DNA of 64,000 nucleotides from Prunus persica (lineage: Eukaryota > Streptophyta > Magnoliopsida > Rosales > Rosaceae), in assembly GCF_000346465.2 (NCBI RefSeq), contig NC_034010.1, positions 2,674,926-2,738,925 of the forward strand, given 5' to 3'. Shown here one piece after another: positions 23,423-36,140 of this stretch. Both the position numbers and the translations under genes were made by a program. The notes below the pieces were generated by a model, which saw nothing but the letters and a program-made list of their open reading frames with translations, ran no database searches and was not told the origin of the DNA. Position 1 is the first letter of the stretch. Each line of letters begins with the position of its first letter.

Positions 23423-25080
23423 TGTTAGAAATATGCCCTTAAAGCCAAATAATTATGTAATAATTAGAGTTAAGGACATCTTTGATAAAAGATATATTAT
23501 GTTATTAATGGGCAAGAAAGGTTGTTTTATATATTAAATCATCCTATATTATCTTTCAATATGTAGAACAACCATAGTCCAAGGAATACACAAGTGGATA
23601 TGAGAGCTATGTAATGAGATTGCATACATGGAGATTTCTCATCATCCCTATTCTAAATATGTTCCTGGTCATATGAATATTGATTGGGCGTCAATATTTC
23701 GCAAAGACCAGTACACACAGTATCGTCTCTATATGTAGGGAATGAAAGGGTCTCAAGTCATTAAGTGTGGAGACACATCAATATGTGTGTCGGTGCTTGT
23801 AGAAGAACAAGTACACTGAACGCGATCCAACACATGAGTTCCAACATAGAAGTCTTTACTCATATGTCAAGCTGGAACTCATAAATTACAATGGTGCAAA
23901 CTAATCCTTAGACCTGAGGCATCATAGATGTTTTGTGTCTATGTTGTTAATCTTTGAGGGCATTATACAGTCATGCTAAATTAGGTACAGCCTAAATATG
24001 CTCATCAGGATTTTTAGTAGAGTCATGGAAGCAAATGAATGTACAACAAGGAATCTCTACTCTCAGTAAAGGAGAGAGAATACTCCAAAATATGATTGGT
24101 TAAATCTTTGCGTAGAATAGTGGATAAAACTTGAAAGAAGAAGTCTTCAAATCTTATCAGGATAATCATATAAAATAAATGATTCACATTAGGATATTGA
24201 CAATTGGATTCCATGATCTAATAATGTGAATAAGGAGTATTGACATAAGAGAATGATTCACGTCATTCCAATTTGAATAGGTTATTTCACAACGTCTTAT
24301 TTAGCTCGGATAACCGTGACTTGCTGCTAGGCGATAACCATGGTTTGTGGATGTCCTAAAATGTTCCAATTAACCTTTATTAATAGGAAGAATTAAATTA
24401 AATTTAATTCGAATATTATCTCTGAGGAGTTGAGTCAACCCACAACCTTGCTAAAGACAACCTACGAATTTGCATACCCAAAGAATGTGATTAGAGGTAC
24501 AAATGAGGAGACACAAGTCAATAGTTGATAATCAAATGTCAAAGTCAACAGTCAAAAGTTAACATGTTGACCAGAGCAATTGGTCAAAGTCAAATAGTTA
24601 GACCGGGTCAATTATAATTTAATAGTTAAATTATAATAAAAAAATTAATTATGGAATTAATATTGACATATAGAAATATTGAATTGAGTTTTTAAATATG
24701 ATTTTAAAGGAAATGGATAAAATAACCCAAAAGGCTATTGGGCCCAAGGAATAAGTGACGCAAGATGACATGACCTATGGACCAAATGGAGCCCCAGATA
24801 CACACCCAATTGCCTTTTGTGTTGTCCTATATAACCTACGTATTAGAGAAAACTAGCTAGGATTTTTGGTTTCCTACTTTGGTTGATGAGTGATCATTTT
24901 TGTATCTCATCTTCCATAAATCAAAAATTGGTCCAATCAAGAAGTAGACTAGCATCCATACTTCTTGATTGCCTTCTCTTCATCTCTAGGAGCATTTGGT
25001 GTGGCGAGATAGAGGACTCCAATCTTGGAGCCTTAAGGTGAATGAGTCAAAATCAAGAGAAACAAAACGTCTTTCCAACA
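23423..25080 (+). mobile_element. Probable solo LTR or LARD-like LTR block
   Basis: It begins TGTTAGAAATATGCCC, a start familiar from plant LTR retrotransposons, and a candidate end TCTTTCCAACA lies at 25070-25080, so the ends agree as TGTT...AACA. A TATA-like CCTATATAACC at about 24826 could be the promoter. I found no matching 5-bp target duplication, so the right end is uncertain. No coding frame inside. Confidence 0.45.
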
Positions 25081-26211
25081 AATGTGTTCATTCTTGAGAA
25101 ATCAAGAAAATGTCATCAATGGTAAAGATCTATTCCCTTTTTCCTTTTCTATTTGTGTTCAAAGAGACTAGGCTAAGATACTTCGTTTAAAATGAAAAAG
25201 GTTTAATTCAACTAGTATAGACGAAATAAATCTGCCATTTAAAATGTTTTTGTTGTATAAGTTTAGCTTAAATGTTTCACTTTTAAGGCTTTTAGGCTCC
25301 TCAAATAAAATTATTTGTCATACGAAACTGTTCTTCAATAGCCATATTTCGATGGATATTGTGAGTCTTCAAAGGAAACTTTGTTTTTTGGCCGAAAGAA
25401 AGCGGCTTAAACCCAAGGAAATTGGATGGATCTGACCAAAATAAAAAAAACCAAGTAGAGAAAAGGATCAAGAAAACTGAATGAGAAAGACGTAAGGAAA
25501 AAATAAGAGAATATTATAAAATAAATGTCTCAATTAAACCATCGTGATTTTCTTTATTCCGAAGAAAACCATGCATGTTGATTTGATCACAATCCTCAAT
25601 TGGATTATTTCCATTTCAATAATTAAAGTAATCGTCTCTTGCTATATCTGTTTTTACCCTTCCTATAATTTGACCCCAAAAAAAAAATCTCTATTTTATC
25701 CCAACTTAAATTTTAAAAAAAAAATTCCTAAATATCTAAAACCATTTGAAGGGAAAACTATGGCCAGACCATAGAAGATAGGGGTGGGCATTCAAATCGA
25801 AAAATTGAGCCCAAATAAACCAGAAAAAACATGATTGATAAAAAACTGAACTGAGTTGACCAAAAATTAGATGGAACCGATTTGGTCTGATTTTAGTTCC
25901 AGTTCTTTTAATGAAAAAACTAAGCCAGGCTGAGCTAGACTAAATCACCTCTCTTTTCTAAACTTCAATGTACCTTTTTACCTCTTAAATAGACAGTCAA
26001 ATAATACTTGACAGAAGTAAGGAAGAAGGACTAAAACTCCACTTGTGGAAGAGCCTATGGACTACATAATTTAATAATTGAACTCAAAGACGACATGCAA
26101 ATCAAAGTATAATTTATGGACCATTTCTACAAATAATATTAAATTATTCATAATTAAGCCCCCATTTAACATTGCTTATTTGGGGCTAAATCACTTATTT
26201 TCACAATTTTA
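25081..26211. other. Intergenic with a truncated hAT-MITE relative near 25779
   Basis: TAGGGGTGGGCATT at 25779 repeats the left terminus of the element at 18728, and the following sequence (CGAAAAATTGAGCCC, then AAACTGAACTGA) is of the same type. No right terminus is found. Otherwise nothing identifiable. Confidence 0.4.
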
Positions 26212-26362
26212 AGGCTCGTTTTGAAGTGATTCTGGATATGCCAGAATCACATGGAAGGTGCTTCATAAAGAATACTTAAAACCACTTAAAGTGATTATAT
26301 AGGGAAGTGATTCTCCATAAAAGTAATTTTTGGTCTATCCAGAATCACTCCCACACGAGTCC
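26212..26362. mobile_element. Tourist-like MITE (PIF/Harbinger type)
   Basis: Left end AGGCTCGTTTTGAAGTGATT; right end, reverse-complemented, AGGACTCGTGTGGGAGTGAT. Both continue with TCTGGATA. The trinucleotide TTA flanks both ends (26209-26211 and 26363-26365), matching the 3-bp TWA duplication of this group. Total length 151 bp. Confidence 0.65.
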
Positions 26363-26722
26363 TTAGTTTCTCATCCCGTTTAGTAAAAGAAGAGAGAATT
26401 TATTTTTGGACGAAATTATGTGACTCACTGTGATTTGGGAAAGCATATGAAAGGATGATTATTATTTCACCTTTCGCGGAAAGCAAAACATCTAATTTAG
26501 TCATTATACACATTCCACAACACTTTTACACAAACGTTTATCAAATACTTATAAACTGATTTTTGTATGAACATCACTTTTAATATAAAGTTTATCAAAC
26601 GCCAAACTTCTTTCATTTACAGCTGTAAAATGATGACCATATATATAGTCACTGACCACGAGTTTGTGGTGCATTTAGGAAATTAATTGAAATGATGACC
26701 ACCTCTTTTTCTCACTATATGA

Positions 26723-26728
<6 letters not shown>

Positions 26729-26772
<44 letters not shown>
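26729..26772. repeat. (AG)n microsatellite, about 22 units
   Basis: Uninterrupted AG dinucleotides about 290 bases upstream of the Ca2+-ATPase start codon, so in its promoter or leader region. GA/CT tracts there are common in plants and can bind GAGA-binding BBR/BPC proteins; that role is only a possibility. Confidence 0.9.
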
Positions 26773-26773
<1 letters not shown>

Positions 26774-27059
26774 ACAATATCATATCTCGAGATATTCTGC
26801 AAAATCAACTCTTTCCTCTTAATACACCAACATTCCCGCCATTCCCGGCTTCGTTTTGAAACTTTCCATAACAAAAAAAGAAAATGATTTTTTCATATAT
26901 ATAGATGTATAAAAACCTCTTGCCCTGAACTCAATTCATCATAATAAAAAAAAATCAAGGTAATACTACTAAACTACACAGCCCTGCTGAGTCACAGAGG
27001 AGCGAGTCAGAGAGTGATCTCCATCTCATATTCACAAGAAAACTACGATGAGAGAGAAA

Positions 27060-30000
27060 ATGGAGGAGTATTTGAGGAAGAACTTCGACGTGGAACCCAA
27101 ACGGCCCTCCGACGAGGCCTTGATGCGATGGAGATCCGCAGTCGCCGTTGTCAAGAACCCAACCCGAAGGTTTCGCATGGTCGCCGATCTCGCCAAGCGC
27201 GCCGAGGACGAAAGAAAGCGCAAGAACCTCCAGGTCCGTTTCAATATTTCCATTGTCATCATTATCATCGTCGTCCGTACGATTTCTTTGATCAGTTGTT
27301 ACGTTAATTGCATGCTGCTCTGTTTTGGCTTCAAATCTTTGATTAAGAAAATGGAAGGAGTGTATGAAATGCATGCATTGATTTTCCTTCTTTGGTGTTT
27401 TTCCGAGATTTTCTCGGAAGCCAAACATGCCTACGAGATTATTGATAATTTGTTTGTGAGGTGTAGTGACCGATAGATCATGTTCTGTTTGTTATAATGA
27501 CTGTAAGATCTTTAGTTTTGAAATTTCTTGGTGATGATCGTGTCAAAAAATTAATTTATGAACGTAGTGTTGATCATATAAGAAATCAGTAATTGGATGA
27601 GTTTTGCACGTTTTGTTTTGTTTTTGTTTTTTCGGTTTGGGTGGTTGAATTTTATTACAAGAAAAATTCAAATTGATTGTGAACGGAAACTGTCGTCTGG
27701 AGCCAATGGCCAATGTGCTTTGAGAGGCGGCCGGGTCAAATCCATGAATCCATGACAATATATTTGTCGCTGGCGGTGGTGGGGTTTTTTTTGAAGTCAA
27801 TTAGGCGGCCATTGGGCTTACGCGCTGCCACAGGCTGCAACACGTATTGCTGAAATATGGGTTCATACGAGCCATACAAAAGGTGGGGCCCACATAATTA
27901 AGTGTGTATAATCTCTCTATTAGGAGATGTTAAGTCACGGGCTAGTAAATGTGGTCCAAATAGTAATACCGTTGCATAGAGATGTCACAAATAAACTGCG
28001 ACTTATGTGCATGTTGCCACATAAATACAGTAATTGTAGCTACTAGACCACTAATAGACATTTCTGGTTCACTGTGGCTAGGCGAACCTCGGATTTTTCC
28101 TTCTCTTTTTGGTAGTGAATGATGGGAACATAGGTGACAAGTTTTGAATATGCCATTGAGTTTGTATTTTGAATGGAATTGAATTTGAATACAGGCTCAG
28201 GCTGCTGCACATTGTCAAATTAATAACATGTTTCTTTGCACTAATTGACTCTCCTTTTGCGAAACTCACCTTCAAATGGTCTGGAAAGGGAATTGTCTAA
28301 CTTTTTCCTACCAAATATGATTTCTGTCTGTTTGTATACATATGCCATATAGCTAGGATTGGATTAAGTTTAAGTGCTATTGCTGGAGGTGGATGCATTT
28401 ATTTCACCAGTTATATTTCATCTCTCTCAACTTTAAGTTTCTAAAAGTCTCCTACTTTAGGGTGTTGAATCTATTTATTACTGTGTATTAAATTTATTTA
28501 TTGACCAATAGCTATGGTTTCTCAATCTCACGGGGGTTACTAATATAAGCTTGATGAAACAATTAAACCAAAACGGGAAATATTTTTGTTTTCACTCTCA
28601 AGTAGAATATACGAATGCCTCTAAAGAAGAAAATTACCTTTTGCTGTTGTTGCTTTGAGCTAAGCCTGGACATTGCTTGTGGGAAGTGATTAATATTAAA
28701 ACAAAGTTCAAAACTTCCATACAAAGTGATGTTCTTTGTAAGTTTTTTTTTTGTTTTTTTTTTGTTTTTTGTTTTTTATATATTTAATTTGTATCGTTAC
28801 TTTTGGTTTGGGCTGACCAAATTTGTACAGAATTTATGAAGTCAAGGCATTAGTTTTATGCATTAGCACTAGGATAATATATCTATTTTTCCTATAATTC
28901 CCAGTTTACAATTAGTTTGTCGAAAGCATTACGATTTCATAGTGTGAAAAAAAAAAGGAATGAAGATTTCCTGCTGATAATCTTTTCAATTTTATGTTCT
29001 TGGACGATGAGGAAACTTTTTTGCTATTTCAGTTGAAATATGAAATGAAGACATTTTTACTCTAAAAGGTCAAGTGTCCTGTAGTTTTAGCCCACTTTTA
29101 CTTTGTTTTGCTTTGTATATAATTGCTTCACTGGGACTGATTTGGCTCATCCGACAAGTAGTATATAAAACACCCTAGTCAGTGAGCAGAGTTCTTTCCA
29201 GGGTTTCTGAATTCAGTTTTTTCAGAATGTAGGCAAACTTATTGGACAGATATACATGCAAGATTTTGGAGAATGTTCCAAAGTAACAAGCCCAGCTCTT
29301 AATTACTTGGTCGAATTTGTCGAAAATGACTCTGGATAGGTTAGTATTCAGCTTAGGAAAAGGAAATATTCAGGTAGTGCTCCTTTGAATTTTGCTCACA
29401 TAACCAAAAATTAGGGGAAAGTTAATTAGAGAAATACCAAATTTTGATTTGAAAAGGAAAACAATTACATGCTTGAGCTAATGTTAGGATGGCCTGCATT
29501 GGTAATTTGTCTGCATCATGAGTGTTTTTCATCAGGTTTGAAGACATTAGGGATCTGTAAAGCATGAAAAGCATGTTTCATGTGGTTTTTATTTATTTTC
29601 TTAATCTAACATTTTGGTTATGCTTCCATTGATTCTGACCAGGAAAAGATACGTGTAGCTATGTACGTGCAGAAAGCAGCATTGCAATTCATTGATGGTA
29701 CTACTCTTTTTCATTATACTAGCATCTCTTTCACTTAATCTTCTGATTCCTTTCTAAGTTCTGTACTATTTTATACAATACAGCTGGCAATCGTGGGAGA
29801 TACAATCTATCCAAAGAAGTTAGAGATGCTGGTTTTGGCATTGAACCTGATGAAATTGCATCCTTTGCTAGATCTCACGATAACAAGGGTTTGGAAGGAC
29901 ATGGAGGAATAGCAGGATTAGCAGGGGATGTTTCTGTATCGCTGAAAGATGGTGTTGTTTCAAGCAAGATACCTGTTAGGCAGAATATATATGGTCTCAA

Positions 30001-33000
30001 CCGATATGTCGAGAAACCTTCTAAAGGTTTTTGGATGTTTTTCTGGGAAGCCTTACAAGATTTAACTCTAATCATCCTCATGATTTCTGCCGCGGTCTCT
30101 ATAGGTGTTGGAATTGCAACCGAAGGGTGGCCGAAAGGTATGTACGATGGCTTGGGAATAATACTCAGCATCCTTTTAGTAGTGATGGTCACTGCAGTTA
30201 GTGACTACAAGCAATCATTGCAGTTTAAAGAATTAGACAAGGAAAAGAAAAATATCATGGTTCAGGTGACTAGAGATGGACGCAGACAGAAGGTCTCTAT
30301 CTACGATTTAGTAGTTGGAGATATTGTTCATCTTTCGATCGGAGATCAAGTTCCAGCTGATGGTATTTTCATATCAGGCCACAGTTTACAAGTCGACGAA
30401 TCGAGCTTGTCAGGTGAGAGTGAGCCTGTGGACATAAGTGAAGATAAACCTTTTCTTCTTGCAGGAACCAAAGTGCAAGATGGTTCTGGTAAAATGCTGG
30501 TGACATCAGTTGGTATGAGGACTGAATGGGGACGACTAATGGTTACTCTGAGTGAAGGTGGAGACAATGAGACACCACTGCAGGTGAAACTTAATGGAGT
30601 TGCAACCATTATTGGAAAAATCGGTTTGGCTTTCGCCGTGCTGACATTTTTAGTTCTGACTTCAAGGTTTTTAGTAAACAAGGCAGTTCAGCATAGGATG
30701 ACACACTGGGATTCCAGTGACGCATTAAAGCTTTTGAATTATTTTTCGATTGCTGTCATTATAATCGTCGTTGCAGTCCCAGAGGGGCTACCTCTGGCAG
30801 TGACTCTAAGTCTTGCCTTTGCAATGAAAAAATTAATGACTGATAAAGCACTTGTTAGGCATCTATCTGCATGTGAGACAATGGGTTCTGCTACTTCTAT
30901 TTGCACAGATAAGACAGGAACCTTAACAACAAATCATATGGTGGTGAATAAGATATGGCTCTGTGATGAAACCAAGAATATAACAAGTAATCATGACAAA
31001 GACGTACTGAAGCCCGTTTCTGAAGAAGTATATAAACTCCTTTTGCAGTCTATCTTTCTGAATACAAGCTCAGAGGTAGTCAAAGGGGAAGATGGAAAAA
31101 ATAGTATTATAGGTACTCCGACAGAGACTGCAATAATAGAATTCGGCATGCTTCTGGGAGGTGATTTTAAATCTTATGGTGAGGGATATAAGACACTTAT
31201 GGTTGAACCATTCAATTCAGTCAGGAAAATGATGTCTGTACTAGTGGCTCTTCCTGGTGGTGGTCGGCGACTAGCATTCTGCAAAGGAGCATCAGAAATA
31301 GTTTTCAAAATGTGTGACAAGGTTGTTAATACCACTGGTGAAGCTGTGCCTCTGTCTGAAGAGCAGAGAAATAAAATCTCAGATGCCATAAATGGTTTTG
31401 CTTGTGAAGCTTTAAGAACTCTTTGCTTAGCTTTCAAGAATGTCGAAGACGACTCTGGTGAAAACAGTATTCCTGAAGATCAATATACATTAATAGCTGT
31501 TGTTGGAATTAAGGATCCTGTGCGGCCTGGGGTGAGGGAAGCTGTGAAGATTTGTTTAAATGCTGGGATTACTGTAAGGATGGTCACCGGCGATAATATT
31601 AATACAGCTAAAGCCATAGCTAAAGAGTGTGGCATTTTGACAGAAGGTGGTTTGGCTATAGAAGGGCCAGATTTCAGAAATAAGAGCCAACAGGAGATGG
31701 CAGAAATAATTCCAAAACTACAGGTTTTTGTTTTGCCATTGCTTTAATAACTTCCTCTTATACATGCTCATTTGTGTTCATGGAAAATAGTTCCAGTATC
31801 AAATTTCTGTGAAGGAAATAAGTGGAAAAAAAAAAAAAATGCTTCATGCAGGTAATGGCTCGATCCTTGCCTTTGGACAAGCACACCTTAGTAAAACAGT
31901 TGAGGGATGGGTTCAGAGAAGTTGTGGCAGTTACTGGTGACGGGACTAACGATGCTCCTGCTTTGCATGAGGCAGACATCGGACTTGCCATGGGTATAGC
32001 AGGAACAGAGGTTTGCAATAGACCCTCATCCTACACTAGTGCAAATAATTCAAGTGTCTGCTCTTTATTTAAGTTTCTATCTTTGTACCATTGGTAGGCT
32101 AAAATTCGACTGTCTGCAGGTTGCAAAAGAAAATGCTGATGTTATCATAATGGATGATAACTTCACAAGTATAGTGAATGTTGCTCGATGGGGTCGTGCG
32201 GTTTATATCAACATTCAAAAGTTTGTACAGTTCCAGCTAACAGTTAACATTGTCGCTCTGATGCTCAATTTCATTTCAGCATGTGTCTCAGGTGTGTTCA
32301 TCCGTGGAACTAATTAAACCTTTTTATGCATTTCTAATACTTCCAATTGTAATAGAAATCTTTTGACATGCATTTTTACCTAATGTAGATCCTAATGTTC
32401 CCTTTAAATAACTTACAGGATCGGCGCCGCTAACGGCTGTCCAGATGCTCTGGGTAAACTTGATCATGGACACTCTTGGTGCCTTGGCACTGGCCACAGA
32501 GCCACCAAATGATGGCCTTATGAAAAGACCACCAGTTGGAAGAAATATCAACTTCATCACTGGGATCATGTGGAGGAATATTATAGGTCAAAGCATCTAT
32601 CAAATTGCTGTCCTCTTGGTTCTCAAGTTTTGTGGGATAAGGCTTTTGAAGCTCACTGGTGCAAATGCAAATTCCATTCTCAATACCGTCATATTCAACT
32701 CTTTTGTGTTTTGCCAGGTACCATCCACTGATACATTGTTTTCTTTTTGTTTTATCTCCATTTAAATCATGATTGGTTGCGGTAAATAATATCATTCTTC
32801 TACTTGCTTTTGTTTTGATGAAACAAAGAAAAGTGAAACGATCCTCGAAGGATCCCAATATTCCAGAAATCTTAAGTGTATATATAAAAAATTTCAAATT
32901 CTACACAGCTGAAGCTGAATGTTTTTTCATTGATTACAATCAAATTTTGCATGTCAGGTATTCAACGAGATTAACAGCCGTGACATGGAGAAGATCAATG

Positions 33001-33269
33001 TTTTTCGTGGCATGTTCGATAGTTATACCTTCATGATGGTGATGATCGCTACAGTAGTGTTCCAGATCATCATAGTTGAATTTTTGGGTACTTTTGCACA
33101 AACTGTGCCACTGAGCTGGGAGTTTTGGTTAGCAAGCGTCTTGATTGGAGCTGCAAGTTTACCCATTGCGGTCGTCCTCAAGTTCATTCCCGTTTCAATC
33201 AAGAAACAAACTGTCAGGGATCAAGAGGATATATACGAACCTCTCCTCCGCGGCCCTCAGCTCGCATGA
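27060..33269 (+). CDS. Autoinhibited Ca2+-transporting P-type ATPase, ACA4/ACA11-like (1036 aa)
   Basis: P2B ATPase that uses ATP to export Ca2+ from the cytosol; relatives act at vacuolar or plasma membranes and are released from autoinhibition by calmodulin. Exons: 27060-27233, 29643-29697, 29784-31723, 31852-32010, 32120-32291, 32419-32717, 32958-33269; all join in frame. The N-terminus has a basic, Trp-containing calmodulin-binding stretch ([18 protein letters not shown]). The fourth membrane segment carries PEGLP (about 409-413), the phosphorylated Asp is D452 in DKTGTLT, and TGDNINTA and TGDGTNDAP form the hinge. About ten hydrophobic segments and full family length are present. MEEYLRKNF at 27060 is preferred over the ATG at 27048 because it matches family N-termini. 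Intron 1 is large (2.4 kb). The ACA4/11 subgroup is judged from memory of sequence similarity. Confidence 0.93.
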
Positions 33270-33519
33270 AAGATAGAGATGTCTATTTTTCGAAAGATCC
33301 TTGTGCAGAATCTTGGAGGGATTTTCTTCTTTCTTTTTCTGTTGCTTGTTTGCATAACTTTCAACACCACTTCCCGTTATTTTGGTTGTACATTCCAATG
33401 TTCATTGAGGACAGCTAGCAATTGATCTTCTTTTTGCCTTTTTGGTGCTATTCGTTCAAATTCGATTTATATAGTTGAGCTGGGAGCTGTATTTTTTGGG
33501 ACAGGAATATCCAGGATTT

Positions 33520-33610
33520 ATTTGCAGGCTGAGTTTTATGCATTTGTTCTCATTTTTTTGTATCTGTTGGGTGTTGAGCTTGTTCCTTTTTACGTCTATA
33601 TTTTCAGACA
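33520..33610. repeat. Copy 1 of a 90-bp segment also found at 41221-41309
   Basis: It starts at an ATTTGCAG acceptor-like motif and reads GCTGAGTTTTATGCATTTGT through to ATTTTCAGACA. The same order of words with scattered differences is found 7.7 kb away, just before an exon-like segment. Here it lies about 250 bases after the Ca2+-ATPase stop codon. Confidence 0.7.
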
Positions 33611-34047
33611 TCATATGTTGAGTGTTGAGCCTGTTCCACTGCCCTTTTCCTCTGTTTTACTTTGCAACCAAACCCAAAACACATAAAGGTACCTTCTTGG
33701 AGGGATTGGAGAAGAGAGAGACGCAGATACGGAGGTATTGGAGGTCCGGGTTGGGGCCGACCCGGAGTGGAACTCAGTAAGCGGGAGAGAGAGGTCCGAG
33801 TCAGAGTCACTCACCCAGCATCTACATGAACGCAAGACGAGACATGTAGAATCTGTAGCTCTCCATGCTCCCTTCCCTTCCCTTCCCTTCCCTTCTACCA
33901 CATGGCTCGTTATACATCCCGGTCGTCTGCCTCAATTGCAGCCCAAAACGACGGTGTTGTTGTTGACGGTAGCCAGCCATTTAGCTTCTATTTTTCTCCC
34001 TCCGTCTCTCTTCGAAAGAGTGTGTTGTATGTGTGTGACAATAGGGT
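33611..34047. other. Intergenic, with a CCCTT/CTTCC run
   Basis: A pentanucleotide (CCCTT)n run occupies about 33870-33895. The open frames on both strands here have no recognisable domains. Confidence 0.45.
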
Positions 34048-34143
34048 AATGCTAGGCTCACCACATTTTTATACCACATTGGGTACCATCTCTCTAATAG
34101 AGTGATATACAATGTGGTATAAAAATGAGGTAAGCCTAGCATT
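34048..34143. mobile_element. Short palindromic MITE (96 bp)
   Basis: AATGCTAGGCTCACCACATT at the left is mirrored by AATGAGGTAAGCCTAGCATT at the right, and the pairing continues through TTTATACCACATTG and CAATGTGGTATAAA. Only about 28 bases separate the arms. No clear target duplication. Confidence 0.6.
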
Positions 34144-34186
34144 TTCCGTGACGAATAATTGTTGAATACAGGTGGTTAGTAACTGG

Positions 34187-34678
34187 GTTTGTATTTGTAG
34201 CTTAAATGATTAAGAGTATGAGTTATTTACACTAACATTCCTAAGGTTTTCGAGTTTTTCACAAAATTCCTTGAGGTTTCAAAAATTACACGAACCCACT
34301 TAGGTTTCAGATTGTTTTCACAAAACCCTTTTTCGTTAATTGTTCGTCCAAATTTCGATGATTTCATTGGAAAATCTTATGCAAATGACAAAATTAACTT
34401 CGATGAATGTATATGCAATCTAATCTCAAAGGCTAACTTTGTCATTTGGAGCATTGTTTTTATATAAAATCATAAATTCTTAGAAGAAAAATAAACAAAA
34501 ATGGGTTTTTTGAAAAAAAAAAAAAATTTAAACCTCAAAAGTTTTGTGAAAAACTTGAAAACCTCAAGGGTTGTTAGTGTAAATAACTCTAAGAGTATTC
34601 AACCCTTCATATGAGGTCTTTTAGGTTCGATTCTCCTCTCCCTCGTTATCGTTGTATAAAAAAAAATAGAGTACCATT
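34187..34678 (+). mobile_element. SINE interrupted by a MITE
   Basis: The left part, 34187-34219, has the A-box-like TTGTAGCTTAAATGATTAAG. The right part, 34590-34678, has the B-box-like TTAGGTTCGATTCTCC and an A-rich tail. The intervening 370 bases are a separate element. The outer flanks GTGGTTAGTAACTGG (34172-34186) and GTGGGTAGTAGTTGG (34679-34693) look like a 15-bp target duplication with three changes. The sequence resembles the SINE at 5245. Confidence 0.7.
34220..34589. mobile_element. Mutator-like MITE inserted in the SINE, perfect 9-bp duplication
   Basis: The ends GAGTTATTTACACTAACA and TGTTAGTGTAAATAACTC are exact inverted repeats, and the arms continue imperfectly for roughly 65 bases. 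TAAGAGTAT lies directly outside both ends (34211-34219 and 34590-34598), a perfect 9-bp duplication as made by Mutator-like transposases. No coding capacity. Confidence 0.85.
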
Positions 34679-35141
34679 GTGGGTAGTAGTTGGATGTAAT
34701 TTACAGATTAGTTTGCCTTAATATGATTACGTATTTAATTGTTATATTTGGTTTTTGACTATAAGCTGGGTATTATTGGTTTTCACGTTTGAAAAAAAGA
34801 AAAGAAAAAAAAGTGCAGGAGTACTATTGCAATTTTAATTGCCTTAAAATATCTTCAAATTTATTGTCATGACGTTGGACTTTGAATTAAATCATTTTGT
34901 TTCCAAAACGTGCAGTAAGATATATTCCCTAACCGGACAATTCTTATTTGCCAACGTCTATTTGGAGACAGAGAGCACATTTGAACAATTGTTATTTTAT
35001 TTTATTTTTGTTTCCTATAGAGCAAAGGAATCCTAATTCTATTCTAGTTGGTATAAGCATACGGTAGCTTGGTGGTCAAGTCAAGTAGAACCTAATTTCC
35101 TAATATGGGATGAATTCGATTGGAAACTCCACCACCAGTTC

Positions 35142-35208
35142 TTGGTATAAATAGAAAGGTCCCTGCCTTTGCATGCTATTCATACCATAAGGTACTCAAG
35201 CCGCGATC
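35142..35208 (+). promoter_or_regulatory. TATA-like motif upstream of the MFAP1 copy
   Basis: GGTATAAATAG near 35141-35151 is well formed and lies about 60 bases before the first MFAP1-like codon. Transcription of the broken copy is possible but unproven. Confidence 0.35.
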
Positions 35209-35238
35209 GTGTCGGTAACAGCAGGTGTTAGTGATACT

Positions 35239-35370
35239 GTGACTGCAGTCAGGGATAAGCTCAAAGGTAAAATTAGGAAAACAGAAGTTAGAAGGTATTG
35301 GCCTGTGATTGTAGTCAGGGATAAGCTCATAGGTAACATTGGGAAAACAAAAGTTAAAAGGTATTGGCCT
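35239..35370 (+). repeat. In-frame 66-bp tandem duplication in the MFAP1 copy
   Basis: 35239-35304 and 35305-35370 both encode VRDKL-G-I-KT-V-RYWP. MFAP1 proteins normally have this segment once. The units differ at several bases, so the duplication is not brand new. Confidence 0.85.
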
Positions 35371-36140
35371 GGAAAAGCTCCCGAGTGGGCATATGATGCC
35401 GACGAAGATGGGGATATTAGGATGTTCACAGCTGCTTCATTGGAGAAAGCTTTCCCCACTGAGGAATATGATGTTGTTAGAAAAGATTATCCTAGACTCC
35501 GCTGTTTGGCTGAGAGCAGGATTGATAATCGGGACGATATTAGAGCTGATCATAGGCGTATCCGGCAAGCTGAGATTGTTTCAACAATTGAAGAGGAATC
35601 CAAGAGGCAGGAAGGGTTAGAAGCTGAGGAAGAGGACGCAGATGCTTTGGAGGAAAGAAGAAGAAGGATAAAGGAGAAGTTGCTTCAAAGGGAGCAAGAA
35701 GAAGCTCCACTCCTGTCAGAAGACGAGGAAGAGGAGTCTGAGTATGATACTGACTCAGAAAAGAAGCTTACTGGTATGGTGGTGCTGAAGCCTGTCTTTG
35801 TTCCCAATTCAGAGAGATATCCTATTGCTGAACGGTTGCAACTTGAGGCTGAAGAACGAGCCCTTGAAGAATCAAGGAAGAAGAATTTGGAGGAAAGGAA
35901 GAGAGAGACAAAGCAGATTGTGGTTGAGGAGAAGGGTTTGGAACAGGAAGCAAATATTGCTGATATTGATACTGATGATGAAGTAAACGAGGCAGAGGAG
36001 TATGAAGCTTGGAAGGCAAGAGAGAGAGCCAGGATCAAGAGCGATAGGGACGATTGGGAGGCAATGTTAAAGGAGAAGGAAGAGATTGAAAAGTGGTATC
36101 AGAGCTTTGGCTCAAAAATTATATTCTTGTGTAATTTAAG

